Below are positions 7,872-14,449 of a stretch of 27,363 nucleotides of DNA, one piece after another (the first letter of the stretch is position 1; each line of letters starts with the position of its first letter). The notes below the pieces were generated by a model. That model saw nothing but the letters and a program-made list of their open reading frames with translations, did not search any database and was not told the origin of the DNA. Origin of the DNA: Desulfobulbaceae bacterium UBA5628 (GTDB lineage: Bacteria > Desulfobacterota > Desulfobulbia > Desulfobulbales > Desulfurivibrionaceae); assembly GCA_002421565.1 (NCBI GenBank), contig DIKC01000137.1, positions 1 through 27,363 on the forward strand, read 5' to 3'. The translations under genes and the position numbers were made by a program.

Positions 7872-8182
7872 AAAAGCGCAATTTGTTTGCCGAACTGACC
7901 GAGGGGTTTCAGGCGCTTGCCGAGGAACGGAGCGGTAAGCGCACCTTGCGTACCCATGCGGTAGAGATGTTGTCGGCACCCGAGGTGACTGCCGGGGAAC
8001 TGGTGGCCTTGCGTGAGCGGTTACGGTTGTCCCGGCAGGTCTTTGCCCGTTATCTGCGAACCAACCCGCGGACTCTGGAAAATTGGGAGCAAGGACGGGC
8101 GCGTCCCAATGCTCAGGCAGCGTTGCTGATCAGGCTGGTGGAACTTTACCCGGATACGGTTGAACGTCTGGCAACGGTTTGA
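7868..8182 (+). CDS. HTH (XRE/NadS-type) antitoxin of the HigBA-like module
   Basis: This 104-residue DNA-binding protein is the type that follows HigB/RelE-like toxins. The N-terminal part (MKKRNLFAELTEGFQALAEER and on) would bind the toxin. The C-terminal helix-turn-helix at about residues 50-95 includes LRLSRQVFARYLRTNPRTLENWEQG, with LRTNPRTLENWEQG as the recognition region. Length and sequence look intact while the partner toxin upstream is internally deleted, so it may persist as an orphan autoregulator or as an anti-addiction factor against related toxins. Its ATG overlaps the toxin stop by 4 bp. Confidence 0.85.
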   Translation: MKKRNLFAELTEGFQALAEERSGKRTLRTHAVEMLSAPEVTAGELVALRERLRLSRQVFARYLRTNPRTLENWEQGRARPNAQAALLIRLVELYPDTVERLATV

Positions 8183-8226
8183 GATAAAATCGGCCAGGCT
8201 TTTTGACGTTTTAAATGGAGGAGGGT

Positions 8227-8646
8227 ATGCGTTGTCCCGGCTGCGGCCAGGAGATCAAGCTCCACCGGAATCCGGTGCCGACCGTGGATATCATCATTGA
8301 GACCGGCGGCGGGGTGGTGTTGATCAAGCGCAAGAACCCTCCCCACGGCTGGGCCTTGCCCGGCGGTTTCGTCGATTACGGCGAGAGCCTGGAGCAGGCG
8401 GCGATCCGCGAGGCCCGGGAAGAAACCGGCCTTGCCGTGCAGCTACGCCGCCAATTCCACACCTATTCCGATCCCGCCCGCGATTCCCGCCTGCACACGA
8501 TCAGCACTGTTTTCATCGCCACCGCCCAAGGGGCGCCGACGGCCGGCGACGATGCCGCCGAGGCCGCCATCTTCACCGAGGAGAATTTGCCGGATCTGGT
8601 CTTTGACCACAGGCAAATCCTTACCGATTATTTTCGGGAGCGCTGA
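8227..8646 (+). CDS. NUDIX hydrolase
   Basis: The protein hydrolyses a nucleoside diphosphate linked to another moiety; the exact substrate cannot be read from sequence. The Nudix box runs from GFVDYGES to REAREETGL (residues about 47-69) and has all the catalytic Glu residues. A short N-terminal element, [10 protein letters not shown], contributes one CxxC, and the following residues ([12 protein letters not shown]) are typical of the ADP-ribose pyrophosphatase-like group. I chose ATG 8227 because GGAGGAGGG at 8217-8225 directly precedes it; the earlier ATG at 8215 lies at the edge of that ribosome site. The gene is single, between the HigBA-like remnant and the DUF4143 ATPase. Confidence 0.88.
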   Translation: MRCPGCGQEIKLHRNPVPTVDIIIETGGGVVLIKRKNPPHGWALPGGFVDYGESLEQAAIREAREETGLAVQLRRQFHTYSDPARDSRLHTISTVFIATAQGAPTAGDDAAEAAIFTEENLPDLVFDHRQILTDYFRER

Positions 8647-8673
8647 AAACTCCGTGCATAACGAAAGTCGTAC

Positions 8674-8702
8674 TTGAAACTATCCGGATAATTTCATATA
8701 GT
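8674..8702 (+). promoter_or_regulatory. Promoter with internal palindrome upstream of the DUF4143 ATPase
   Basis: There is a TTGAAA -35 box (8674-8679), a 17-nt spacer and a TATAGT -10 box (8697-8702). The spacer carries TATCCGGATA (8681-8690), the core of an 18-bp palindrome at 8677-8694 with a single mismatched pair. That position is typical for a repressor operator. The protein that binds it is unknown. Confidence 0.6.
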
Positions 8703-8736
8703 ATTGCAAACTGTCCGAGATAATCCAGGAGGCGAC

Positions 8737-9885
8737 ATGATTACCCGCCGTTTACAATTGCCCCAGGCCGGAAAAGAAACTTTTTTTCTGTGGGGGCCGC
8801 GCCAGACCGGCAAGAGCACCCTGCTCCGCGCCGCCTATCCAGAAGCATTATGGATCGATCTGTTGAAGGCGGAGGAATATCGGCGCTATCTCGATCAGCC
8901 GGAATTGTTGCGCGAGGAACTGCGGTCGTATGAGATCCCTCCTTTTGTGGTGGTGGATGAGGTGCAAAAGGTGCCGGGATTGCTCGACGAGGTGCAATGG
9001 CTGCACGAGAACCGGCAGGTGCGTTTTGCCTTGTGCGGTTCCAGCGCCCGGAAGGTGCGGCGTGGTCATGCCAATCTGCTTGGCGGCCGGGCCATTCGCT
9101 ACGAATTGCAGGGTTTTGTCTCCGCGGAACTGGGAGATGACTGGGATCTGACCCGGATGCTCAACCACGGCTATCTGCCGAGCATCTATCTTGCCTCCAG
9201 TCCGCAAAAACGCTTTAACTCCTATGTGGCCGATTATCTGAAAGAAGAGATCGCCGCTGAGGGAGTGGTTCGCAATCTGCCGGGGTTTTCCGGCTTTCTC
9301 AACCTCGCGTCACTCTCCGATACCGAACTTGTCAATTACTCTACCATTGCGCGGGACTGCGGCGTTTCCAGCCAGACCGTCAAAGAGTATTTTACGATTT
9401 TGATCGACACTCTGCTCGGCAGATGGTTGCCGGCGTACCGGAAGCGTCCCAAACGGCGGGTGATCGGCTCGCCAAAATTTTATTTTTCCGATGTGGGGGT
9501 GGTCAACTTCCTCGCCAGACGGGGAACTCTGGAGCCCGGGGCCGAACTATACGGCAAGGCATTTGAGAATTGGTGCTTTCATGAACTCAGCGCCTACAAT
9601 CTCTATAGCGACTCCTTTGCGGAATTGAGCTATTGGCGTCTGGCCAGCGGTTACGAGGTTGACTTCATCGTCAACGACCTGGCGGTGGCCATTGAAGCCA
9701 AGGCGACGGCCAGGATTAACTCCGACCATCTGAAGGGGATCAGGGCCTTGAAGCAAGACCATAGCGCGGTTGGCCGGGCGATGGTCGTTTGTCTGGAGCC
9801 CAGGCCGCGACGCACCGAGGACGGCATTGAGATTATGCCGGTGGCAACCTTCTGCCAAGCCCTGTGGGCTGGCGAGATATTCTAG
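8737..9885 (+). CDS. AAA-family ATPase with DUF4143 C-terminal domain
   Basis: This belongs to the large, poorly understood group of AAA_14/DUF4143 ATPases common in accessory regions of bacteria and archaea. Walker A GPRQTGKST is at residues 20-28, Walker B reads FVVVDEVQKVP, and a sensor-like segment is FALCGSSARK. A winged-helix-like segment (ARDCGVSSQTVKEYF) follows in the middle. The C-terminal domain has GYEVDFIV and AIEAKAT, resembling the D and ExK motifs of the PD-(D/E)xK nuclease fold. I start at ATG 8737, 4 nt after AGGAGG, giving 382 residues, the family's usual size. The gene has its own promoter with an operator-like palindrome. Its cellular role is unknown; a link to mobile or defence genes is only suggested by context. 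Confidence 0.85.
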   Translation: MITRRLQLPQAGKETFFLWGPRQTGKSTLLRAAYPEALWIDLLKAEEYRRYLDQPELLREELRSYEIPPFVVVDEVQKVPGLLDEVQWLHENRQVRFALCGSSARKVRRGHANLLGGRAIRYELQGFVSAELGDDWDLTRMLNHGYLPSIYLASSPQKRFNSYVADYLKEEIAAEGVVRNLPGFSGFLNLASLSDTELVNYSTIARDCGVSSQTVKEYFTILIDTLLGRWLPAYRKRPKRRVIGSPKFYFSDVGVVNFLARRGTLEPGAELYGKAFENWCFHELSAYNLYSDSFAELSYWRLASGYEVDFIVNDLAVAIEAKATARINSDHLKGIRALKQDHSAVGRAMVVCLEPRPRRTEDGIEIMPVATFCQALWAGEIF

Positions 9886-9944
9886 GCAACTGTTCCCAGC
9901 CGCTGTTTTTTGATCACTCTTTTTTTCTCGTTTGTAGTGTGGTA

Positions 9945-9956
9945 ACATCATGATGT
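9945..9956. promoter_or_regulatory. Perfect 12-bp palindrome upstream of vapBC, candidate operator
   Basis: ACATCATGATGT is perfectly self-complementary and lies 50 bp before the vapB ATG. It overlaps a possible TAACAT -10 element (9943-9948). VapB antitoxins normally bind such palindromes with their ribbon-helix-helix domain to repress their own operon. The palindrome is seen; its use as an operator is inferred. Confidence 0.45.
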
Positions 9957-10005
9957 GCTCGCATCACGCACGAGTGAGAAATTTTTTGCAAGAGGGGGTG
10001 ATTTC

Positions 10006-10257
10006 ATGAGAACCACGCTGGATATTGACGACGATGTTCTGAACGCCGCCAAGGAGTTGGCTCGCCGGGAGCGGTTGTCGGCCGGTCAGGTTGTTTCCCG
10101 TTTATTGCGCAGGGCCTTTACCGGACAGAGCCAAGGTCATCCATCATCGGCCGTCGGCGCGGAGGAAGCGGTGGCTGGATTTCGCCCGTTCGGCCAGCGC
10201 GGCAAGGTCGTGACCGACGATCATGTTAATTTGTTGCGTGATCAGGAAGGGGTGTGA
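10006..10257 (+). CDS. vapB: VapB-type antitoxin (ribbon-helix-helix)
   Basis: The antitoxin half of a type II pair. The N-terminal ribbon-helix-helix is recognisable: MRTTLDIDDDVLNAAKELAR, then a helix with RERLSAGQVVSRLLRRA. The C-terminal part (about residues 45-83) is the flexible toxin-wrapping tail, including GFRPFGQRGKVVTDDHVNLL. The start is ATG 10006, 5 nt after the strong purine-rich ribosome site AGAGGGGGTG; the open frame extends further upstream without a ribosome site. The protein is 83 residues. Its stop overlaps the vapC ATG by one base (TGATG), so the two are coupled. Confidence 0.88.
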   Translation: MRTTLDIDDDVLNAAKELARRERLSAGQVVSRLLRRAFTGQSQGHPSSAVGAEEAVAGFRPFGQRGKVVTDDHVNLLRDQEGV

Positions 10258-10700
10258 TGCGGTCCTTGCTGGACGTAAACGTGCTGATTGCGCTGTTGGA
10301 TGCGGACCATATCCATCACAAGGCGGCCACTGACTGGCTTGGCCGGAATATCGCCGATGGTTGGGCCTCTTGTCCGCTTACCCAGAACGGTTGTGTTCGC
10401 ATTATGTCCCAGCCTGGTTATCCAAACCCGATCCCGACCGCCCAGGTGGCCGAGCGGCTTGCCGAAGCCGCGGCTACCGCCTTTCATACCTTCTGGCCGG
10501 ACGATGTAAACATGCTTGTTCCGGAAAAAATCGACTGGTCGAGAATACTTGCTTCCCGCCAAGTGACCGATGCGTACCTTCTCGCCCTTGCCGTGAAACA
10601 TCATGGTCGCCTGGTAACCTTTGACCAAGCCATTTCTCCGACCGTCGTCCCGAAGGCCAAGCCGATAAATCTCGTCTCAATTCCCGTCAAGGCCCGCTGA
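10257..10700 (+). CDS. vapC: VapC-type toxin, PIN-domain ribonuclease
   Basis: PIN-domain RNase toxin, predicted to cleave RNA with magnesium at a cluster of acidic residues. The first catalytic Asp is in MRSLLDVNVLIALLD (Asp6). The middle motif is CPLTQNGCVRIMSQPGY, characteristic of this VapC subfamily. The downstream acidic sites are in FWPDDVN, TDAYLLALAVKHHGRLVTFD and the final DQAI segment. The full-length 147-residue protein appears intact. ATG 10257 is preferred to GTG 10254 because AGGAAGGGG lies at a suitable distance. With vapB it forms a complete module, unlike the damaged HigBA-like pair 2.4 kb upstream. Confidence 0.9.
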   Translation: MRSLLDVNVLIALLDADHIHHKAATDWLGRNIADGWASCPLTQNGCVRIMSQPGYPNPIPTAQVAERLAEAAATAFHTFWPDDVNMLVPEKIDWSRILASRQVTDAYLLALAVKHHGRLVTFDQAISPTVVPKAKPINLVSIPVKAR

Positions 10701-10729
10701 ATCCGCTTCAGAGAGTAGAGTTGCGAAAC

Positions 10730-10764
10730 AAAAAAGGTTGCCGGATTGCCCCCAAGTCGGGGGC
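10730..10764 (-). terminator. Candidate terminator of the minor-pilin operon
   Basis: Read on the minus strand, a GCCCCC-GACTT-GGGGGC hairpin (10764-10748) is followed after about 12 nt by a run of six T (10735-10730). An outer GCC/GGC pairing could extend the stem towards the T-run. The distance makes it an imperfect intrinsic terminator. Confidence 0.45.
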
Positions 10765-10793
10765 GGCGCAAAGGGCATAAAAAAGCTTGCAGT

Positions 10794-11096
10794 TCAACGT
10801 CCGCCGGGAGGCGGGAGGGTAATGGATTCGCCGGTGCGCAGGTTGCGCAGGATCAATTCGTTCGGGCGGGAGAAATCGAGTTTGACGGCATCGCCATTTT
10901 TGGTGTCGGCCATGCCGTGGCCTTTCAGGATGGTAGGATCAGTCACCTTCATTTGTTGGTAATCGACCCCCACCTTCGGTAAGGGGGCGATGGCCTCGGC
11001 CGGAGGGCAGGAGAAAACAAGCAGTGCTGCCATGACGGTCAGGATTTGGAAGCTGGCGGCCAGGCAAGCGGTAATGGATGGCCTGAGGTTGTTCAT
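10794..11096 (-). CDS. Small secreted protein at the end of the pilin operon
   Basis: A 100-residue protein of unknown family. A signal peptide is clear: a basic start, a hydrophobic core at about residues 12-30 (LAASFQILTVMAALLVF) and a likely cleavage after AEA at 35. The mature part of about 65 residues contains DYQQMKVTDPTILKGHGMAD and ends in RTGESITLPPPGGR, a short polar and Pro/Gly-rich tail. There are no further Cys after the signal peptide. It lies 14 nt downstream of the PilX-like gene, so it is probably co-transcribed and may act in the periplasm with the pilus. The only functional clue is context. Confidence 0.65.
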   Translation of the reverse strand: MNNLRPSITACLAASFQILTVMAALLVFSCPPAEAIAPLPKVGVDYQQMKVTDPTILKGHGMADTKNGDAVKLDFSRPNELILRNLRTGESITLPPPGGR

Positions 11097-11110
11097 TGTA
11101 CTCTCCTTGC

Positions 11111-13063
11111 TTAATGGATAATCGGGCCGATGTAGGGCAGGCCGGCCCCTTCGCCGCCGCCCGCGAGCAGTTGGACGGCAAAGTCGGTGAAGTGAATGGG
11201 ACCGCGGCCCGAGGTGGAGTAGCTTGAGTCGGTATAGCCGAAGGTGTGAATCACCAATTCAGGTCTGTTTTCCTGGTTGTTGCTGAAACCGGCCGAGGTG
11301 TGGCCGGCATCGCGGACGATGGAGGCGATTCCGGCTTCGTCGTTCCGCAACAGGGCGGAAGCGGCCGGATTGACCCGATCCCAGTTGACGGCGGTGAACC
11401 AGTCGTTCTCCGCCGGACTCCAATTGCTGGCGGAAATATCCGGCAGGGAGGGCCATTTCCATAGTTCCTCGCCGGCTGGCGAGAAACGTTGGTGATAGCC
11501 GTAACGGTTGCTCATCACATCATAGGCATCGCTATTCTGGCTCCGGCCACTCTGGGTGTTGCTGCTCCAACGGGCATCGCCGAACAGAAGCTGGATGTCG
11601 TTGGTGCGGGCATCGTCCACCATTTTTTCCACCACCCGGATCATCACCGTGCTGTCGTCGTGGATGAAATAGCCGTCGCCGTTGTACTGGCTGCCCTTGA
11701 CGTAATCATCGTAAACATCGCTGCTTGTTCTTTGACTCCAGGTGTCGTGGGAGGTGAGATAATGCAGTTTTTTGTAGGCCAGCCATTGCCAGGTAGTCTG
11801 GCCGGTCTGTTCCCAGAGAACCAGGAGCATGGAGTTGTTTTCCCGGCCGCTGGCGCTGTTGGTGGGCTTGACGGCAGCGGGGATGAAGTCGCGGTCGCCG
11901 TTGACGCTGATCGGCCAGTTGTAGCGTAGGAAGGAGATGCCGTAGCCGGAATAGTAAACATTCTGGCCGCTTCCCTGTTTTTGGGCTCGGAACATAAAGC
12001 CCATGCCGGCGTAATTAAGCCAGGGACCAGTGGCCGCCTTGATCTGCACGTCGTAGCTTAACAGGTTGTTGTTCATTTCCCAGGCTTGGGACATGCCTAG
12101 TCCGGCGGCATTATGTTTGAACGGGACATAATGATAGCGGACTTCATTAAGGCCGCTTCCCTCGGAATCGTAGCCTTGGACTTTCAGGTCGGTGCGCTGA
12201 TAGGTGCCGCCCTGGGGGTGGGTATAGGTGTCGCTGGTCACAACACTCTTCGGGTCTCCGCCACCTGACAGATGGAAGTCGCTGGCCGCGATCGGGGTAA
12301 TGTTATAGGTGGGTTGTTGGCCTTCCGGAAAAGCGGCCGGATCAAAGGTGGAGAGTTCTTCGCCGCCGGAGTCCACATGCTTGCAAGGAGTGAGAGGTGT
12401 CCAGTAGGTGATGGTGCGGGCTGCGTTGAGTTCTCCGCTGCCGGGATATTCGCCCCGGAGTACCAGTTCGGCGCTGTCGATGGTTTTCGCTGTGGTGCCG
12501 GCGGCAAGGGTAACCGGGAAATCGTCATGATCAAGGCCGATAATATTTTCCATGGTGTTGCTACCGCTGTCGTAGTTGAGATAGCGATACTGTTTCTCCC
12601 CGATTTGAAAAGTGCCGTTGCGCGCTGATAAATTGCCGACCACATTGGTTATGGTCAGATCGCCGCCCTTGCTCACCGTCTGTTCCCCATTCACGGTGAA
12701 CATTTCCTCGCCACCGTCATTCATGGCGCTGCTGCTGGTAATGGTGAAACGGCCGCCGCCACCTGGGATGTCGAACGAGGAGTCGAACAGGGCGGCCAAG
12801 GCATCTTTACCATCACGACAATAGGTGGCGTAGGCGTAATTAAAGCCCGATTCCGCCAGGTAATAGGCCCGTTCGCCGTAGTTGGCCCGCACTTCATGCT
12901 GGGCGGTGGTGCCGAGCATGGAGGCGGCCCCGGCCCCCAGCACCCCGGCCACTACCATCGCCATCACCGCCCCGATCATCACTCCGCCCCGCTCTTTTCC
13001 TGTTACCCAGGAGTTGAGCCGAGCGGCCAGAGGGCAGGTGGGGGGATTTTGATGCTGCTTCAT
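11111..13063 (-). CDS. PilX-like minor pilin with large C-terminal ectodomain
   Basis: The N-terminus (about residues 20-80) resembles PilX/MshP-type minor pilins: a basic start KERGG, one hydrophobic segment MIGAVMAMVVAGVLGAGAAS and then a helix with RANYGERAYYLAESGFNYA. There is no classic GFTLIE prepilin site. At 650 residues it is several times longer than ordinary PilX. The extra part is beta-rich, Gly/Ser/Thr/Asn-rich and aromatic, as in a cell-surface domain. A region from about 340 to 480 (LLSYDVQIKAATGPWLNYAG, GMGFMFRAQ, YYSGYGISFLRYNW) is compatible with a lectin/laminin-G-like beta sandwich, though this is a weak judgement. It overlaps the upstream pilin gene by 4 bp. A tip adhesin is the most natural guess. 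Confidence 0.75.
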   Translation of the reverse strand: MKQHQNPPTCPLAARLNSWVTGKERGGVMIGAVMAMVVAGVLGAGAASMLGTTAQHEVRANYGERAYYLAESGFNYAYATYCRDGKDALAALFDSSFDIPGGGGRFTITSSSAMNDGGEEMFTVNGEQTVSKGGDLTITNVVGNLSARNGTFQIGEKQYRYLNYDSGSNTMENIIGLDHDDFPVTLAAGTTAKTIDSAELVLRGEYPGSGELNAARTITYWTPLTPCKHVDSGGEELSTFDPAAFPEGQQPTYNITPIAASDFHLSGGGDPKSVVTSDTYTHPQGGTYQRTDLKVQGYDSEGSGLNEVRYHYVPFKHNAAGLGMSQAWEMNNNLLSYDVQIKAATGPWLNYAGMGFMFRAQKQGSGQNVYYSGYGISFLRYNWPISVNGDRDFIPAAVKPTNSASGRENNSMLLVLWEQTGQTTWQWLAYKKLHYLTSHDTWSQRTSSDVYDDYVKGSQYNGDGYFIHDDSTVMIRVVEKMVDDARTNDIQLLFGDARWSSNTQSGRSQNSDAYDVMSNRYGYHQRFSPAGEELWKWPSLPDISASNWSPAENDWFTAVNWDRVNPAASALLRNDEAGIASIVRDAGHTSAGFSNNQENRPELVIHTFGYTDSSYSTSGRGPIHFTDFAVQLLAGGGEGAGLPYIGPIIH

Positions 13064-13548
13064 GACGGGCCTCGATACTTGTAGGTATTGCGTGGCAGCA
13101 CCCTGGTACTGAAGGTGATCTGGCTGCCGGCCTGGGCGTGGTTCAGGATCATGGTGATGGTTATGCGGTTGTCCGCCTCGTATTGGACGGTGAAGGAATT
13201 GACCTGGTCGATCAGGGTGTCGCCGTTGATGGTCAGGTTGGTTCCATTCAGGATAAGGGTGCGGCTGCCGAGGACATTGGTGAGGGTCGTGGGATCATTG
13301 TCCGGATCAACCGTTGGTTCACAGTCGTAGCAGGTCAGATACTCATTGGTCAGCCGGGTCATGGCCAGTTGCGCCTTCTGGCTCATGGCCGCGTTCTCCG
13401 CCGCCAGGAAATAACCCTGGACGGTGGCGATCAGGCCGAAGCCAGCCACTGCCAGCAGCAAGCCACCCAAGGCCAGGGCGGTGATGACTTCGATGAGGGT
13501 GAAGCCGCCTTGCGGGTTGCCTGCTGATATGCCGGGCCGGGTCGTCAT
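13060..13548 (-). CDS. Prepilin-type minor pilin, PilW/MshO-like
   Basis: A type IV prepilin-like protein of 162 residues. The class III signal is seen directly: a short leader ending GNPQGG, followed by FTLIEVITALALGGLLLAV, with the conserved Glu5 after the cleavage Gly. The rest is a small globular domain with two Cys close together (CYDCEP, about residues 78-81) that may form a disulfide. Its position between another prepilin and the PilX-like gene matches PilW or MshO in the pilV-pilW-pilX or mshD-O-P order. It should be processed by a prepilin peptidase and incorporated into an inner-membrane pilus-initiation complex; neither the peptidase nor assembly ATPases are in the window. Confidence 0.85.
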   Translation of the reverse strand: MTTRPGISAGNPQGGFTLIEVITALALGGLLLAVAGFGLIATVQGYFLAAENAAMSQKAQLAMTRLTNEYLTCYDCEPTVDPDNDPTTLTNVLGSRTLILNGTNLTINGDTLIDQVNSFTVQYEADNRITITMILNHAQAGSQITFSTRVLPRNTYKYRGPS

Positions 13549-13551
13549 GGC

Positions 13552-13911
13552 TTACTCCGAAAAAAGGGCGCTGATCGTCTGCTGGCCGGTGGTCATGGTG
13601 GCTTCGATGACTTCAAAGGTGTCGCCGGGGTTGAGAGTAACCGTGGTGTAGCTGATTTCGGCGTCGTCCAAGGCGGTTTTAAAGGCCGCCCAGGTAATGT
13701 TGCCGGCCAGATAACTTTGATATTCCACGGTCGCCGCCTCCATCCCCTGCCGGGAAGCGGCCAGATCCTGGACCATGATCACCGGGTCAACGCTGCGGGT
13801 GACCACCCCGCCCAGGAAGACAAAGGCGGCCAGTCCGGCCAGGGCGGCCAGCACGATGGTAAGGATGATCTCGATCAGGGTGAAGCCCTGCTGGCGGCTC
13901 TTTACGGTCAT
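13552..13911 (-). CDS. Prepilin-type minor pilin, PilV/MshD-like position
   Basis: A short prepilin of 119 residues with leader MTVKSRQQG and mature start FTLIEIILTIVLAALAGLAAF, giving Glu5 at the expected place. The soluble domain is small and contains no Cys. It overlaps the upstream gene by 4 bp and is separated from the downstream gene by 3 nt, so all pilin genes here form one tightly coupled operon. Assignment as PilV or MshD rests on gene order; sequence divergence in these families does not allow more. Confidence 0.85.
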   Translation of the reverse strand: MTVKSRQQGFTLIEIILTIVLAALAGLAAFVFLGGVVTRSVDPVIMVQDLAASRQGMEAATVEYQSYLAGNITWAAFKTALDDAEISYTTVTLNPGDTFEVIEATMTTGQQTISALFSE

Positions 13912-14363
13912 GGGATGAAACCTGTGTTGGGGGTGATGGTGATGGAAACCGTATCGTCGCCGCTGACCGTGATGGTCATGGGGGTGGCCAGGATGGCGCC
14001 GGTGGCTGGGTCGGCCCCGTTGTAGGGGGCGCCCCAGTCATCAAACGAGAGGGTGAAGGTGGTGACCGTGACCCCGGCCGGAAGACTCACGGTGTCCGAA
14101 TTTTCTCCCAGGAACATGGTCTTGTCGGCGGTATTGCCGCCGGAAAAGAGCCAGTAGCTGGAGCCGGTGGAGTTGATGCCCCAAGCGGTGTCCGAGTGCA
14201 TGGCCCGGATCTGGGCCTGGCGGAGGTGGGTCTTGATGGTGTCGGCCACGGCCCGCGCTTCTCCCCGGTTGCCGCCGATCTTGCCGAGCGCCAGGGCCGA
14301 GAGAATGCCCAGCAGTACCAGGACGGCGATCACTTCCAGCATGGTGAAACCGCGTTCCTTCAT
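13908..14363 (-). CDS. Prepilin-type minor pilin, GspH/FimT (MshC)-like
   Basis: First gene of the minor-pilin operon, 151 residues. The very short leader MKERG precedes FTMLEVIAVLVLLGILSALAL, a clear prepilin N-terminus with Glu5. The following helix (EARAVADTIKTHLRQAQIRAMHSDTAWG) resembles the GspH/FimT family, and the remaining beta-rich domain ends in a strand-rich segment. The ribosome site AAGGGGG lies about 6 nt upstream. Gene order (GspH-like, prepilin, PilW-like, PilX-like) agrees with the fimT-pilVWX and mshCDOP clusters. PilY1, the major pilin and assembly machinery are absent from the window. Confidence 0.87.
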   Translation of the reverse strand: MKERGFTMLEVIAVLVLLGILSALALGKIGGNRGEARAVADTIKTHLRQAQIRAMHSDTAWGINSTGSSYWLFSGGNTADKTMFLGENSDTVSLPAGVTVTTFTLSFDDWGAPYNGADPATGAILATPMTITVSGDDTVSITITPNTGFIP

Positions 14364-14388
14364 GGATAGCCCCCTTTCATTCTCACTT

Positions 14389-14416
14389 TATATATCAGTT
14401 TTTATGAGCTTTGCAA
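14389..14416 (-). promoter_or_regulatory. Candidate promoter of the minor-pilin operon
   Basis: On the minus strand, TTGCAA (14416-14411), a 16-nt spacer and TATATA (14394-14389) precede the first pilin gene; shifting to TATAAA gives an 18-nt spacer. The segment is AT-rich in a GC-rich background. The transcript would start near 14382, about 19 nt before the ATG. Confidence 0.5.
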
Positions 14417-14449
14417 CAGGCAAATGCTTTTTCCGGAACCTTTATTCCG

